Shown one piece after another: positions 8,664 through 17,189 of a stretch of 64,000 nt of DNA. The stretch is from assembly GCF_015207035.1 (NCBI RefSeq), contig NZ_JADEXQ010000014.1, positions 16,668-80,667 of the forward strand, read 5' to 3'. The notes beneath the pieces are model-generated. The model did no database searches. It was given only the letters and a program-made list of their open reading frames with translations, and was not told where the DNA came from. This stretch comes from Romeriopsis navalis LEGE 11480. GTDB lineage: Bacteria > Cyanobacteriota > Cyanobacteriia > Leptolyngbyales > Leptolyngbyaceae. The translations under genes were made by a program, and so were the position numbers. Within the stretch, counting starts at the first letter, position 1, and each line of letters begins with the position of its first letter.

Positions 8664-9290
8664 TCACGGATTGCGCTTGAGTGTCCAGAATGACGGCGCG
8701 TCGGGTGCAAACTGCTGTTTGCGTGCGATTTCAAACCCATTTTTCTGATAGAAACGTACTGCCTCCTCGGTAAAAGTGACGACATAACAGGGGATGTCCT
8801 CATCCCTCGCCCGTTGTAGAATTGGTTGTAGTAATCGACTCCCGATCCCTTGTCCTTGCATGGCTGGATTCACCACCATCAGTCCCAAATACCAACAGGG
8901 GGATTCCCCCATATCCTGTTGATGCGCAATTTCAGTTTTGTGTAAGACATTCAGCCATCGGCCTAATCGATTCCAACCGACTTTCAGCGGCAGCATATAC
9001 AACTGAAGCTGCAACACCAGCTTGAATTGCTGGCGTAAATCGCTAGAGAATTCTCCCGGTGGGAGCCAGGCGGCAATTCCTTGCAAATCTGATGTCGTAT
9101 AAATATGTTCATACTGTGTACAGTAAGCCATTAATCGATGCGTCTGCCAACTGACAGCCTGAAATCGCTGTTCCCGATCGTCTGGCGTGAGGTATTGAAA
9201 TACTGGGTCAGCGTCAAATGCCCGCGCTGCGATTTCACTGGCTGCCGCAATTTGTAACGGTTCTAACTGGATCACATCAATGTAATTCAT
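8664..9290 (-). CDS. GNAT family N-acetyltransferase
   Basis: 208 residues. The acetyl-CoA binding motif A is LGLMVVNPAMQGQGIGSRLLQ (Q/R-x-x-G-x-G pattern GQGIGS) near residue 145. Motif B, EAVRFYQKNGFEIARK, is near residue 180. The N-terminal half (FDADPVFQYLTPDD) matches GNAT proteins annotated as acting on small molecules such as aminoglycosides or polyamines. Substrate unknown. Both flanks are intergenic, so it is probably monocistronic. Confidence 0.85.
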   Translation of the reverse strand: MNYIDVIQLEPLQIAAASEIAARAFDADPVFQYLTPDDREQRFQAVSWQTHRLMAYCTQYEHIYTTSDLQGIAAWLPPGEFSSDLRQQFKLVLQLQLYMLPLKVGWNRLGRWLNVLHKTEIAHQQDMGESPCWYLGLMVVNPAMQGQGIGSRLLQPILQRARDEDIPCYVVTFTEEAVRFYQKNGFEIARKQQFAPDAPSFWTLKRNP

Positions 9291-9387
9291 AAGTTACGAG
9301 TCTGAGAATGGAAGTGGAATGGATTGGGCAATAATTTTCTCGCCATATCGCCCAACCGTATGTTTGATTGCTTAATTGCAATGGTGA

Positions 9388-9966
9388 TTAAGCGTCAGGG
9401 GCAAGTCCCAATTGCTGCATCACAGACAGTAAGTTAGTTGTGTACCACCATTCATTAATCTTGCCGTCTTTGATTTTGAGCATTGTGAAATCATTGACCT
9501 TCACCGTTTTGTTCGTTGCCGGTATCCCTAAAAATGGCCCAGACTGTTTTCCTTCTAGGGTCGATCGATAAATCACTACGTCATCCTCGGCGACAACATT
9601 TTCGATCGTGTTCTTGAGTTGGGGAAATCCAGTAAACAGATCTTGATTGAACGCCTTATTTGCGTCTAAACCCACAACTGCATCTGGAAAATCATTGAAA
9701 TGCTGCACCACATCGGGAGCCATCATTTCATCCCAAACTTGCTGCCAATTGGCTTGTGTGCCCCACCCGGCCTTTGCAAACCGCAGGGCGATCGCCTTAT
9801 TTTGCTGACTTAATTGCTGATTGATGGGTGATGAATTCATGGAGTGAGCCATTGCTGGAGCCTCAGAACTAAACATTAAGAGCGAAAAACAAATCATTAA
9901 ACCGAAGACGAACTTGACGCTCCAACTAGGAAATTGGAGCGTTCGTCTTTGCTTTGAACTTTGCAT
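9388..9966 (-). CDS. Secreted SnoaL-like / ester cyclase family protein
   Basis: The start at 9966 is chosen because GGAGG lies six bases upstream of ATGCAAAGTTC; the ATG at 9978 would lie inside the operator. The first 40 residues form a signal peptide: a basic start (SSKQRRTLQF), a hydrophobic core VKFVFGLMICFSLLMF, and cleavage near APAMAHS. The mature part is a single NTF2-fold domain of the ester cyclase type (AIALRFAKAGWG, VQHFNDFPDAVVGLDAN, DFTMLKIKDGKINEWW). It diverges from a TetR gene. Two palindromes in the shared promoter suggest that TetR represses both genes. Enzymatic substrate unknown; the export makes a periplasmic scavenging or detoxifying role likely. Confidence 0.8.
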   Translation of the reverse strand: MQSSKQRRTLQFPSWSVKFVFGLMICFSLLMFSSEAPAMAHSMNSSPINQQLSQQNKAIALRFAKAGWGTQANWQQVWDEMMAPDVVQHFNDFPDAVVGLDANKAFNQDLFTGFPQLKNTIENVVAEDDVVIYRSTLEGKQSGPFLGIPATNKTVKVNDFTMLKIKDGKINEWWYTTNLLSVMQQLGLAPDA

Positions 9967-9975
9967 AGAATCCTC

Positions 9976-9991
9976 CATACGCTACCGTATG
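9976..9991. promoter_or_regulatory. TetR operator 1 (palindrome)
   Basis: CATACGCTACCGTATG: perfect 6-bp arms with a 4-base spacer, sitting immediately upstream of the ribosome site of the secreted SnoaL gene. The reverse complement of operator 2 matches it at 14 of 16 positions. Confidence 0.75.
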
Positions 9992-10024
9992 CGACTAATC
10001 TAAGCTATGATTTCGAAGATGTCA

Positions 10025-10038
10025 ATACGGTGGCGTAT
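10025..10038. promoter_or_regulatory. TetR operator 2 (palindrome overlapping the TetR start)
   Basis: ATACGGTGGCGTAT: perfect 5-bp arms with a 4-base spacer, overlapping the ATG at 10037. Its centre is 48 bases from that of operator 1. Binding here would autorepress the regulator. Confidence 0.7.
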
Positions 10039-10639
10039 GGATAAAAAGCAAGGCAAAAAAAGTCCCGAGTCGAAGCTGGGGCGGCAACACTGGATTAATG
10101 CCGGGCTGATGGTGCTGGGAGAAGGTGGCGTAGAAGCCGTCCGAGTAGAGCCGTTAGCGAAGCGCATGAAGATGACCAAAGGTAGCTTCTACTGGCACTT
10201 TAAGAATCGGAATGATTTGTTGGAGGCAATCTTGGCCGAGTGGATCGAAATCGATACCAATGTGATTATTGAACAGGTGAATCAAATTGATGCTGATCCG
10301 AAAACGAAGTTACTGTATCTATTGGAACTAGCGTATGCTGATAGCGATCAGATGCCTGGCTTGTCCGATGGCAGAATTGAGAATGCCATTCGGGCTTGGG
10401 CAAAGAGTGATCCGAAGGTGGCTGAACAGATTGCTCACATTGATGAGCAAAGGCTGAATTACACTAAATCCTTATTTCTCAAGATTGGATTTTCTGAAAC
10501 TGAAGCAATGGTGCGTGCTCGCTTGGCGTATTACGCTTTAATCGGTGAATTGACGATCGGCGTTGTCCCCAATCAAGCCGATCGTTTAGCCGAAATCCAC
10601 ATGCAACACGCGATTTTGACGTGCAATATCGATGGCTAA
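10037..10639 (+). CDS. TetR/AcrR family transcriptional regulator
   Basis: 200 residues from the ATG at 10037 (MDKKQGKK); the frame is open to 10007, but the extra ten residues would be encoded by the promoter and operator. The N-terminal HTH is canonical: WINAGLMVLGEGGVEAVRVE, then LAKRMKMTKGSFYWHFKNRN and DLLEAIL. The C-terminal ligand domain is 140 residues long and mostly helical (ARLAYYALIGELTIG). It faces the secreted SnoaL gene and very likely controls it through the two inverted repeats between them. The ligand is not predictable. Confidence 0.9.
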   Translation: MDKKQGKKSPESKLGRQHWINAGLMVLGEGGVEAVRVEPLAKRMKMTKGSFYWHFKNRNDLLEAILAEWIEIDTNVIIEQVNQIDADPKTKLLYLLELAYADSDQMPGLSDGRIENAIRAWAKSDPKVAEQIAHIDEQRLNYTKSLFLKIGFSETEAMVRARLAYYALIGELTIGVVPNQADRLAEIHMQHAILTCNIDG

Positions 10640-10664
10640 TACGGCCGATCTGATAGGAAATCAA

Positions 10665-11351
10665 TTAGCTTGGTTTAACACCGATCGTGGCGAGGCACAT
10701 CCATTTTGACCATCCAGTGCCATAGTCAAATGACTTTACGGCTTCAAGTCCGACGGCTTGCAGGAAAGCGTCCAGTTGGTGGGAGGTGTATCCTCGATTT
10801 TGCCAACGTAAGGACATGAGGACTTGCCCCAGTCCTTTGCGAGTTACTGAGCCGATCAAAGGTGCACCCGGTTTTAGAACTCGGATCATTTCACGCAACG
10901 TTGCTACGGGGTCGGCCATGTACTCCAAAACATGGGCAAATATAACCACGTCGAAAGACGCATCGGCAAAGGGTAAGCGCCTGATATCTCCCCGTCTTAA
11001 ATCGAGCGTCGCGCAGCGATGTTCCAGAAGCTGTTGCGCCTGGGCCAACATCGGGTCGGAAATATCGACGCCGGAGATATGGGCTGGCTGATCGATACTG
11101 TCTAAAAGTGCCAGGCTGAAGGCTCCTGTGCCGACCCCACAGTCGAGAATTTGCGACGTCTGGTCAAGATGACTTAAGCAGGTCCGCAGGGCCTGACTGT
11201 TGAACAGCAGTTGATAATCGTGGAGCTGACCTAGGCGGGCTAAATTGTCCTGCCATTGATGGGCCGACGCATCGTAGATTGAGCGAAGGGTATCGATGCT
11301 GGGAGCGTTTCTCCAGGGGGCTAATGTGGGGATTGTTGGATTTAATTGCAT
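10665..11351 (-). CDS. Class I SAM-dependent methyltransferase
   Basis: 228 residues. Motif I is ILDCGVGTGAFSLALLD (near residue 67), motif II is HISGVDISDPMLAQAQ, post-motif II is LRRGDIRRLPFADASFDVVI, and the helix HVLEYMADPVATLREMIRVLKPG is typical of ubiE/type-11 methyltransferases. Substrate unknown. It lies 244 bases downstream of another methyltransferase on the same strand; they may share a transcript from the regulator-linked cluster upstream. No strong ribosome site is seen at the start, which is common in cyanobacteria. Confidence 0.85.
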   Translation of the reverse strand: MQLNPTIPTLAPWRNAPSIDTLRSIYDASAHQWQDNLARLGQLHDYQLLFNSQALRTCLSHLDQTSQILDCGVGTGAFSLALLDSIDQPAHISGVDISDPMLAQAQQLLEHRCATLDLRRGDIRRLPFADASFDVVIFAHVLEYMADPVATLREMIRVLKPGAPLIGSVTRKGLGQVLMSLRWQNRGYTSHQLDAFLQAVGLEAVKSFDYGTGWSKWMCLATIGVKPS

Positions 11352-11594
11352 GGGGAAATTGGCCCGCTTATGACAGCGGGTTATACGTTGTGTTGATTTG
11401 ATGAATGAAAAGTTGTAGCGAGTGAGATCGCGGCTTTAGGCGCTCAGGCTGCGTTGTACCGTTGGCCTTAGATCCTCTGTTGGCGATTGCCAGAAGTATT
11501 GCTCTGGCCACAGGTCGGTCACTGCTCCCTGAGTGATTCCAGCCCCCATTTTTTGGAAACTCGACTGGAATATCGGTTGTGCATGCTGAGACCG

Positions 11595-12236
11595 TTAGTT
11601 GGTTGGTCGTGTTGATCCAGGTTTTTTCGCGACCATGAACACGGCTTTATGCTTACTGGGTTGCCACTGATAGTCCAACTCGAACCCCGCATTGGTCAGG
11701 TTATCCTCTAATGTTTGGGTCGTGAAGATACCGATAAAGGGAAAGAACCCAAGTAATTGGCCAATTGGCCCAATGAGCCTAAACCAGCTCATGGTGTTGC
11801 CGATACAGGGGGTGCTGGTCACAAAGATGCCCCCCGGTTTGAGCATTTGGTAGACTCGAGTGATCGCGGCCTCCTGATGTTTCAGCAGATGCAAAATGCT
11901 GAGGCCGAGCACCGCGTCTAGGCTCTGATCCGCACTGTTGATGTTTTCAATGGAAGCCTGTTCAAAAGTCACATTATGGATGTGCTCCGCCTCGGCTTTG
12001 CCCTGGGCAATGGCAATCATATTAGCTGAGAAATCAATGGCGTGGATGTGCTTGACATAGGGGGCATGGAGGATGGCCGTTGACCCTGTACCGCAGCCGA
12101 TTTCTAACAGCTCCATGTCGGGTTGTAAGTAGTCGCGGGTGACGGTTAGTTTTTTCTGATAAGCGGCGTGATCGGCGATCGGCTGCTGAGCGTATTTCGC
12201 AGCAATCTTGTCCCAAAATTGACTTGCTTGAGCCAT
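11595..12236 (-). CDS. Class I SAM-dependent methyltransferase
   Basis: 213 residues. The ATG at 12236 follows AGGAG at 8 bases. Motif I ELLEIGCGTGSTAILHAPY, motif II HIHAIDFSANMIAIAQ, SLDAVLGLSILHLL and MLKPGGIFVTSTPC identify a type-11/UbiE-like enzyme. The end of the protein (ISNAGFE-like region LTNAGFELDYQWQPSKHKAV) is as expected. It is the last gene of the likely operon 13004-11595 that lies just downstream of the MalT-like regulator. Confidence 0.88.
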   Translation of the reverse strand: MAQASQFWDKIAAKYAQQPIADHAAYQKKLTVTRDYLQPDMELLEIGCGTGSTAILHAPYVKHIHAIDFSANMIAIAQGKAEAEHIHNVTFEQASIENINSADQSLDAVLGLSILHLLKHQEAAITRVYQMLKPGGIFVTSTPCIGNTMSWFRLIGPIGQLLGFFPFIGIFTTQTLEDNLTNAGFELDYQWQPSKHKAVFMVAKKPGSTRPTN

Positions 12237-12288
12237 GGTTCAACTCCTAGGTCGTGTTGGTTTGTGTTTTCCGCTTTAACGATTGTTT

Positions 12289-12729
12289 TTATGACGATAC
12301 TTCTCGACTAATTACAGATTGCTTAAGCCATGGATTGCGCCATCGCCAGGCCGACCAAATAACGCAGGATAGTGCGGCGATCTCCATGACCAGATGAAAG
12401 GTGTCGTCTAGATCGGTTGTCCCGAAAATGATGATCAGGGACAGGTAAATCACCGCAACAATGATGTTGGCCCAGCGATTTGCCCGATAGGGTAACAATC
12501 GCGATAGGAGAACCATGGCGATCGGCACCTCAATCATGACCCCGCCCAAAAGCAGCATCTGTTCGGTGATGGGATTTCCATTGGATTTTCCGGTCATAAT
12601 CTCGGCAATGAATCCCGGCTCAACAAATTCATGAATATCCCGAAAAATCATATTGAGTAGAAAAAATATCCATAGGGTGGATAGCTTGGCTTTCATTGCG
12701 ATGGTCAGAATTTGTTTCTGTACATTCAT
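12289..12729 (-). CDS. DUF6326-like four-helix membrane protein
   Basis: 146 residues with about four membrane helices (LSTLWIFFLLNMIFRDI, LLGGVMIEVPIAMVLL, WANIIVAVIYLSLIII, HLVMEIAALSCVIW). It resembles the DUF6326 family as I remember it; the function is unknown. AAGGAG precedes the ATG at 12729 by 8 bases, and the start overlaps the stop of the preceding 92-residue gene by ATGA, indicating translational coupling within one operon. Confidence 0.7.
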   Translation of the reverse strand: MNVQKQILTIAMKAKLSTLWIFFLLNMIFRDIHEFVEPGFIAEIMTGKSNGNPITEQMLLLGGVMIEVPIAMVLLSRLLPYRANRWANIIVAVIYLSLIIIFGTTDLDDTFHLVMEIAALSCVIWSAWRWRNPWLKQSVISREVSS

Positions 12730-13004
12730 AGTGATTCTCCTTTGTCCGAATTTTTTGGTTGTTGGGTTTGGGTCGGCTTGACTGAGACTAGGGGCAACCC
12801 TAAATCACGCACCTTAATCAGCAAGCCATAGAGCGCAGCTTGATCAACCACCGGGCCAGACAACCGCGTTTCCCCGTTGTCCTTTAGCGCGATCGTGAAT
12901 CCCTCAAACCACTGGCTCCAATGGGGAGCGAGATGTCCCTTGACACAAATCTCGTACTGCTCAAGGGGGTAAAGATCTTTGCCTGAATGGTGGAGTTGAT
13001 GCAT
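12726..13004 (-). CDS. Small conserved hypothetical protein linked to the LuxR/MalT-like regulator
   Basis: 92 residues. The core reads LEQYEICVKGHLAPHWSQWF and GFTIALKDNGETRLSGPVVDQ with ALYGLLIKVRDLGLPLVSV: a short alpha/beta domain. Proteins of this type are commonly found beside LAL-type LuxR regulators in cyanobacteria and Chloroflexi (from memory, not searched). It is the first gene of the operon and overlaps the DUF6326 gene by 4 bases. Possible role: partner or sensor of the regulator. Confidence 0.65.
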   Translation of the reverse strand: MHQLHHSGKDLYPLEQYEICVKGHLAPHWSQWFEGFTIALKDNGETRLSGPVVDQAALYGLLIKVRDLGLPLVSVKPTQTQQPKNSDKGESL

Positions 13005-13061
13005 GAGAGTTGCGATCGCTGGCGCGATGCGCGACTGGTGTTAACAACTCAAAAATACAAA

Positions 13062-13112
13062 CAGATGTGGGGAGCTGTTGTCCCCAGATATGGGGATTTG
13101 ATGTGGGGATTT
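13062..13112. promoter_or_regulatory. Cluster of GGGGA repeats upstream of the regulator-linked operon
   Basis: GATGTGGGGA occurs twice (near 13064 and 13101) with a third variant, ATATGGGGA, between them. CCCCAGATATGGGG at about 13082 forms an inverted repeat. The known MalT box is GGGGA(T/G)GAGG, so these GGGGA cores are candidate binding sites for the MalT-like regulator encoded just upstream. Confidence 0.5.
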
Positions 13113-13139
13113 CTGGATGAGGTTTGTGGGACTGAGCGG

Positions 13140-15902
13140 CTAAATCAGCTCTAGTTCTACAGCTCGTTTCACAGCGGCTCGACGATTAGTAACATTGAGT
13201 TTGCTATAAATGCGCTTGGTATGGGTGCGGACGGTACTCAAGGCTACGACTAGTTCACGGGCAATTTCTGGGCCAGATAGTTCGGTGTTGAGCAATCGCA
13301 GCACATCGAGCTCTCGTTGGCTGAGGGGTTCGATTAGCGCTTGTGGCACTGGCACAACAGAAGTTGTGGGCGCATCAGAAGTCGTGGGTGAATCCGCTTG
13401 TGGCTGTCCCCAGGTGTCTAATGTCGTTAATAGCTGGTGGGTATAAGTTGGTGTGATACTGCGAGTCATGGCTACCTGTAGCAGTTGCCGCATCGGTATG
13501 CCACATTCGGCAAAGATCCGCACATAGCCTTCTGGTTCAGCCAGGATTAAGGCTCGTTCTAAAGCATCGATCGCCGCTGGTAAGTTTTCCTGGGCGGCTC
13601 TCGCCAAAGCCAGAACCATGAGAATTTTGATTATGCTGCCATTGCGGGCCTTGGCTTCTGCCGCAGCCAACAGTTGAGTTAGAAGGTCAATGACCGGATG
13701 CATCAACGCGTCTGTGCCGTCCTGCCGGTACTGGGCGATCAAGACTCTGGCTAGGGTGAGGTGCTCGTATTCGCGTCGGTAGTCCGGCGGATCGGCTACC
13801 GACAAACCGCATTCCTGCATCCAGTTCAGCGCTGCCGCTAGTTTGCCTTGCTGCAACCACCACTGCACCTTTAAGGCCTCGATGGGGCGCACATCCGGAA
13901 CGGGCGATCGGCGATACAGTCGCGCGGCTGCCTGAAGCTGCTCCAGGGCTTTGTCTAAGTCCCCCTGCGCGGCGGTTAATTGAGCCCTGACTAGCCACCA
14001 TAAATAGTCAGCCCCGGATACCGAACCGTGCTCACGCAGGGCTTCACCCTTTTCCAGTAGCTGACTGGCGGTTGCCAAATCTCCCTGTTCGTAGTGGATC
14101 TCACTTAACGCCAAATACAGATCGGGTGTCCCCTGTAAAATCGGCACAGGCTGTTGTGCTGCCAATTGTAGGGCTTGCTCACAGGTGGCGATCGTTGCCC
14201 GTAGCCGCCCCTGTGCCATACCCATATTCGCGAGAATTAACGTGCCACAGACGGCAATCTGGATAATTCCCAGCGTTTGAAAAATCATCAATCCCTCGGC
14301 GAAGGACTGGTGTGCCGCAGCGACATCGCCGTTAGTCCAGTAGGCGAGACCGAGGAATGCCGCGGTCACGGCTCGTTCGTTATCATCCTCGGTGGGTAAT
14401 AGCGTCAGGGCCTGCTGGGCATAGGTGATGGCACCGGCGAAGTCGCCTAGCGCTTGGGCCCGAAAGGCACGGGTATTGGCAATGGAAGCCGGTAAAGACC
14501 GATACTGCTCCATCCCGTTCTGTAGTGCCGCTGGGGCAGCCGGGGGACGACCGGGAACGGTCGGCTCGAACTGAGCTAACGCTCGTTCCGCATCTTGTAA
14601 ACGGGCTTCAACTGCCTCTAGTTGGCCAGTGTTCAACAGCACCAGCGCATAGGCAACACTCAAAGCCGGTCGTGCCCGAATCAGTGGGTCAGGCAGCAAT
14701 TTTATCCAGCTTAGTACCGTGCTTTCCTGCTGCCGATTGCGCATGGTGGGCCAGACTTGCTCAATGAGACTGGCCGCGCGTTCAAACTCCTGGGCGGCGA
14801 GGGCATGACGAATTGCATCAGAAAACAGACTTTTTTGTTCGTACCATTCACTGGCACGTCCGTGTATTTGGGGCAGCTGTTCTGGCCATGCTGTTTGGGC
14901 ATGTGCCAGGAGAACGTCAGCAAACAAGTGGTGGTAACGGTACCATTGACGCTTGTTGTCCAAGGGAATAATAAACAGGTTGCCCCGTTCTAGCGTTTCC
15001 AGCATTGCCTGTCCATCGGTTTGCTGGGTAACGGCGTCACACAGAGAACCGCTTAAGCGTTCCAAAATTGCGGTTTGCAACAAAAAGCGACGGATGCGAT
15101 CGGGCTGCCGTTGTAAGACTTCTTCCATGAGGTAGTCCACAATGTAGCGATCGTCGCCCGAAAAAGCCGCTACGAAATCAGGGATATCTTCACGCCCTTG
15201 TAGGGATAGGGCGGCGAGTTGCAGTCCGGCAATCCAGCCTTCGGTGCGTTGCTCTAGGGCGGAAACGTCTACTGCCGAAATCGCTAATCCCATTGCCTGG
15301 TTGAGAAAAGCGGCGGCTTCGTCCGGTGTGAACCGCAGGTCGCTCACCCGGAGTTCGGTCAATTCGCCGTGCGATCTTAAACGCGCTAGAGCTAAGGGCG
15401 GGTCGGCACGGCTGGCAATAATCAGGTGGATTTGGGGCGGTAAATGGTTGAGTAAAAAGCCGATGCTGCTGTGAATTGCCGGGGTTTCGATCGCATGGTA
15501 ATCATCCAGGACGAGGGCGATATTGGCTTCAATGGTTGTTAGTTCATTGAGCAAGGTCATTAAGACCGATTCGATTGGAGGTGGCTGTGGGGATTGGAGT
15601 AATGATCGTGCGCGCCCACCGAGGTGGGGTTGAATGTTCTGTAGAGCGGTGATCAAATAAGTCCAGAAAATAGTTGACTCATTGTCACTTGGCTCTAAGG
15701 AAACCCAGGCAACGGGGCGTGTGGGTATGGCGGCGATCCATTCGGCGAGTAATGTGGTTTTGCCAAACCCGGCTGGTGCTGAGATCAGGGTTAATTTGCG
15801 CTGCGGCTGGATGCGATCGATCAGTCGCGGTCGCGAGACTAAGTCAGCCGACCATCGGGGGAGATAGAGCTTGGTCTCTAGCAGCGGGATTTCGATAATC
15901 AT
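13140..15902 (-). CDS. MalT-like LuxR family transcriptional regulator (LAL type)
   Basis: 920 residues; start at 15902 (MIIEIPLLETKLYLP), with GGTGAG just upstream. The N-terminal STAND ATPase has PRLIDRIQ, Walker A SAPAGFGKTTLLAEW (about residues 46-60), Walker B NIALVLDDYHAI and the sensor segment HLIIASRADPPLALARLR. A long TPR-like helical arm follows (GQLEAVEARLQDAERAL, QGDLATASQLLEKGEALREH). The C-terminal GerE HTH is LSQRELDVLRLLNTELSGPE with LVVALSTVRTHTKRIYSKL. The family is switched on by a small inducer plus ATP. It probably activates the small operon immediately downstream (13004-11595), whose promoter carries GGGGA repeats. Confidence 0.9.
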   Translation of the reverse strand: MIIEIPLLETKLYLPRWSADLVSRPRLIDRIQPQRKLTLISAPAGFGKTTLLAEWIAAIPTRPVAWVSLEPSDNESTIFWTYLITALQNIQPHLGGRARSLLQSPQPPPIESVLMTLLNELTTIEANIALVLDDYHAIETPAIHSSIGFLLNHLPPQIHLIIASRADPPLALARLRSHGELTELRVSDLRFTPDEAAAFLNQAMGLAISAVDVSALEQRTEGWIAGLQLAALSLQGREDIPDFVAAFSGDDRYIVDYLMEEVLQRQPDRIRRFLLQTAILERLSGSLCDAVTQQTDGQAMLETLERGNLFIIPLDNKRQWYRYHHLFADVLLAHAQTAWPEQLPQIHGRASEWYEQKSLFSDAIRHALAAQEFERAASLIEQVWPTMRNRQQESTVLSWIKLLPDPLIRARPALSVAYALVLLNTGQLEAVEARLQDAERALAQFEPTVPGRPPAAPAALQNGMEQYRSLPASIANTRAFRAQALGDFAGAITYAQQALTLLPTEDDNERAVTAAFLGLAYWTNGDVAAAHQSFAEGLMIFQTLGIIQIAVCGTLILANMGMAQGRLRATIATCEQALQLAAQQPVPILQGTPDLYLALSEIHYEQGDLATASQLLEKGEALREHGSVSGADYLWWLVRAQLTAAQGDLDKALEQLQAAARLYRRSPVPDVRPIEALKVQWWLQQGKLAAALNWMQECGLSVADPPDYRREYEHLTLARVLIAQYRQDGTDALMHPVIDLLTQLLAAAEAKARNGSIIKILMVLALARAAQENLPAAIDALERALILAEPEGYVRIFAECGIPMRQLLQVAMTRSITPTYTHQLLTTLDTWGQPQADSPTTSDAPTTSVVPVPQALIEPLSQRELDVLRLLNTELSGPEIARELVVALSTVRTHTKRIYSKLNVTNRRAAVKRAVELELI

Positions 15903-16097
15903 AGGCTCACCGAGCGCAGGCATGAATACATCATCACGCTTCTAGCGATCGCTTGCAAAATAGTTACAGGTTAAATTCAGAGATTTTGCGAACGCGTTTA
16001 GAGATGCGGGTTGTCAGTCTCTTGATTAGGTGCTTGAACCGAAGTTCCGTGGGTTGTTGAATTATCTCAGCGTAAGTAGTCGCGGGATGTTAGGGCA

Positions 16098-16307
16098 GCG
16101 AAAATGCGGGATGGCAATTTTGCGCCGGGGTTGAAGCTGGATTTATTGCGCAAGGATATGAATCTGGGGCGGGAGATGGGTGTGCCCCTGATGGGGCGTG
16201 GTGGCGTGGTCCCGCGGATGGATTCGCTGGTTGCTCAGGGGAAAGGTTATGTGGATTTTATTGCAGTGCTGGGGCTGGATGAAAATTTGAGTGATATGCC
16301 GGGCTGA
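16098..16307 (+). pseudogene. Fragment of the 3-prime end of a beta-hydroxyacid dehydrogenase gene (copy A)
   Basis: Matches bases 2576-2797 of the intact dehydrogenase gene: GCGAAAATGC, GATGGCAATTTTGCGCCGGG, then the same order of motifs to the stop codon. Nine bases encoding QQT are missing, and there are scattered substitutions. The frame is intact (NFAPGLKLDLLRKDMNL to ENLSDMPG), but the Rossmann domain and catalytic lysine are absent, so it cannot be an enzyme. No flank similarity with the parent is visible after the stop. Confidence 0.75.
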
Positions 16308-16462
16308 AGTGAACTGCTTCGCTATTTGGCTAACGGTTTTGCTCATCGGACACAGATAACTCTTGCACGCTGGCAAATTACTTCGTTCCGGTGCGGCAAA
16401 ATGTTAGTTGACGTGTCCATTTTGAACATAATTTCGACGGAAGCGACAACGCAATTCTGTCT

Positions 16463-16855
16463 CTACGTTTTGATCACTGTCGCATCAATTTCTACGAGTT
16501 GTCCCTCGTGACCTAATGCTGCGACCCCAAGCAATGTGGCAGGCGGAACTCCCTCACTAAATCTGCTCTCCACAGCTGCCCATGCCTGAACCAGATTAGA
16601 ATGCTGTCCGACTACGTAAATAACTAGCTGTCGTATGTGTTTGATTGAATAGCGATGAAGCGCTAGTAGCCTGAACAAATTATCCAAGCATGCCAGTGTC
16701 TGAATGTGGGGGTTATCGATGCCGATAATTTGCCCATCAGCGTTATGAGGAACTTGCCCAGCAATAAATAATTGCTTCCCCACTTCCTCGGCGTATCTAT
16801 AACCAGGCGTTACGGCGAGCCCCGCTTCTATTTCTGCTTCATTCATTTGCTTCAA
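16463..16855 (-). CDS. RidA family protein (YjgF/YER057c/UK114)
   Basis: 130 residues, the normal length. The motifs are YRYAEEVGKQLFIAGQVPHN and DGQIIGIDNPHIQTLACLDN, and the C-terminal PPATLLGVAALGHEGQLVEI has the typical P-A-x-T/S followed by the L-x-E-I/IDA end. Canonical RidA has an invariant Arg before the TLL-equivalent segment for substrate carboxylate; here the region reads SEGVPPATLLGV, so it belongs to an Rid subgroup without clear 2-aminoacrylate deaminase signature. Role: removal of reactive imines, or unknown. Confidence 0.85.
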   Translation of the reverse strand: MKQMNEAEIEAGLAVTPGYRYAEEVGKQLFIAGQVPHNADGQIIGIDNPHIQTLACLDNLFRLLALHRYSIKHIRQLVIYVVGQHSNLVQAWAAVESRFSEGVPPATLLGVAALGHEGQLVEIDATVIKT

Positions 16856-17045
16856 TCTAATAACGCGTTATCGATTATGCGGGGATAACCGGACAAACTT
16901 TGCAGATCCCCTACATTAATTTAGAAAATTTCTGGATAGCCGACTGATAGAAGAGATATAGCACCTGTCCCTCAAAATCATACATAGACTCCCTACAAAG
17001 GCTTCTCAAACTTGTTTGAGGTGAAATTTGCCAGCTGCGCAAGAA

Positions 17046-17176
17046 CCTGAAAACTATCCTGAATTTATCTCAACTATTCATTTTTGTATCTAATTACACT
17101 GTTTTCAACAGCAATGAGCCGGTCGGAAACATGCTTTTTCTGCTTGTTGTTGATACTTCATACACACACAATTCTG
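17046..17176 (+). promoter_or_regulatory. Promoter/leader of the first PPC-C2 gene with direct repeats
   Basis: CCTGAA at 17046 and 17058 and TCTCAA at 17068 form a 10-12 bp spaced array. Then TTTTCAACAGCAATGAGC (identical to bases 31296-31313 upstream of the third paralogue) and TCATACACACACAA follow before AAGGAAGATC and the start codon. Confidence 0.55.
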
Positions 17177-17189
17177 ACAAAGGAAGATC

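Noticed and set aside
9967..9978. Upstream start (MEDSM) for the secreted SnoaL gene
   Set aside because: It would begin inside the operator with no ribosome site; ATG 9966 has GGAGG at ideal distance.
16104..16307. An intact 67-codon frame resembling a dehydrogenase
   Set aside because: It contains only the last quarter of the enzyme, without cofactor site or catalytic lysine, so I call it a gene fragment, not a gene.
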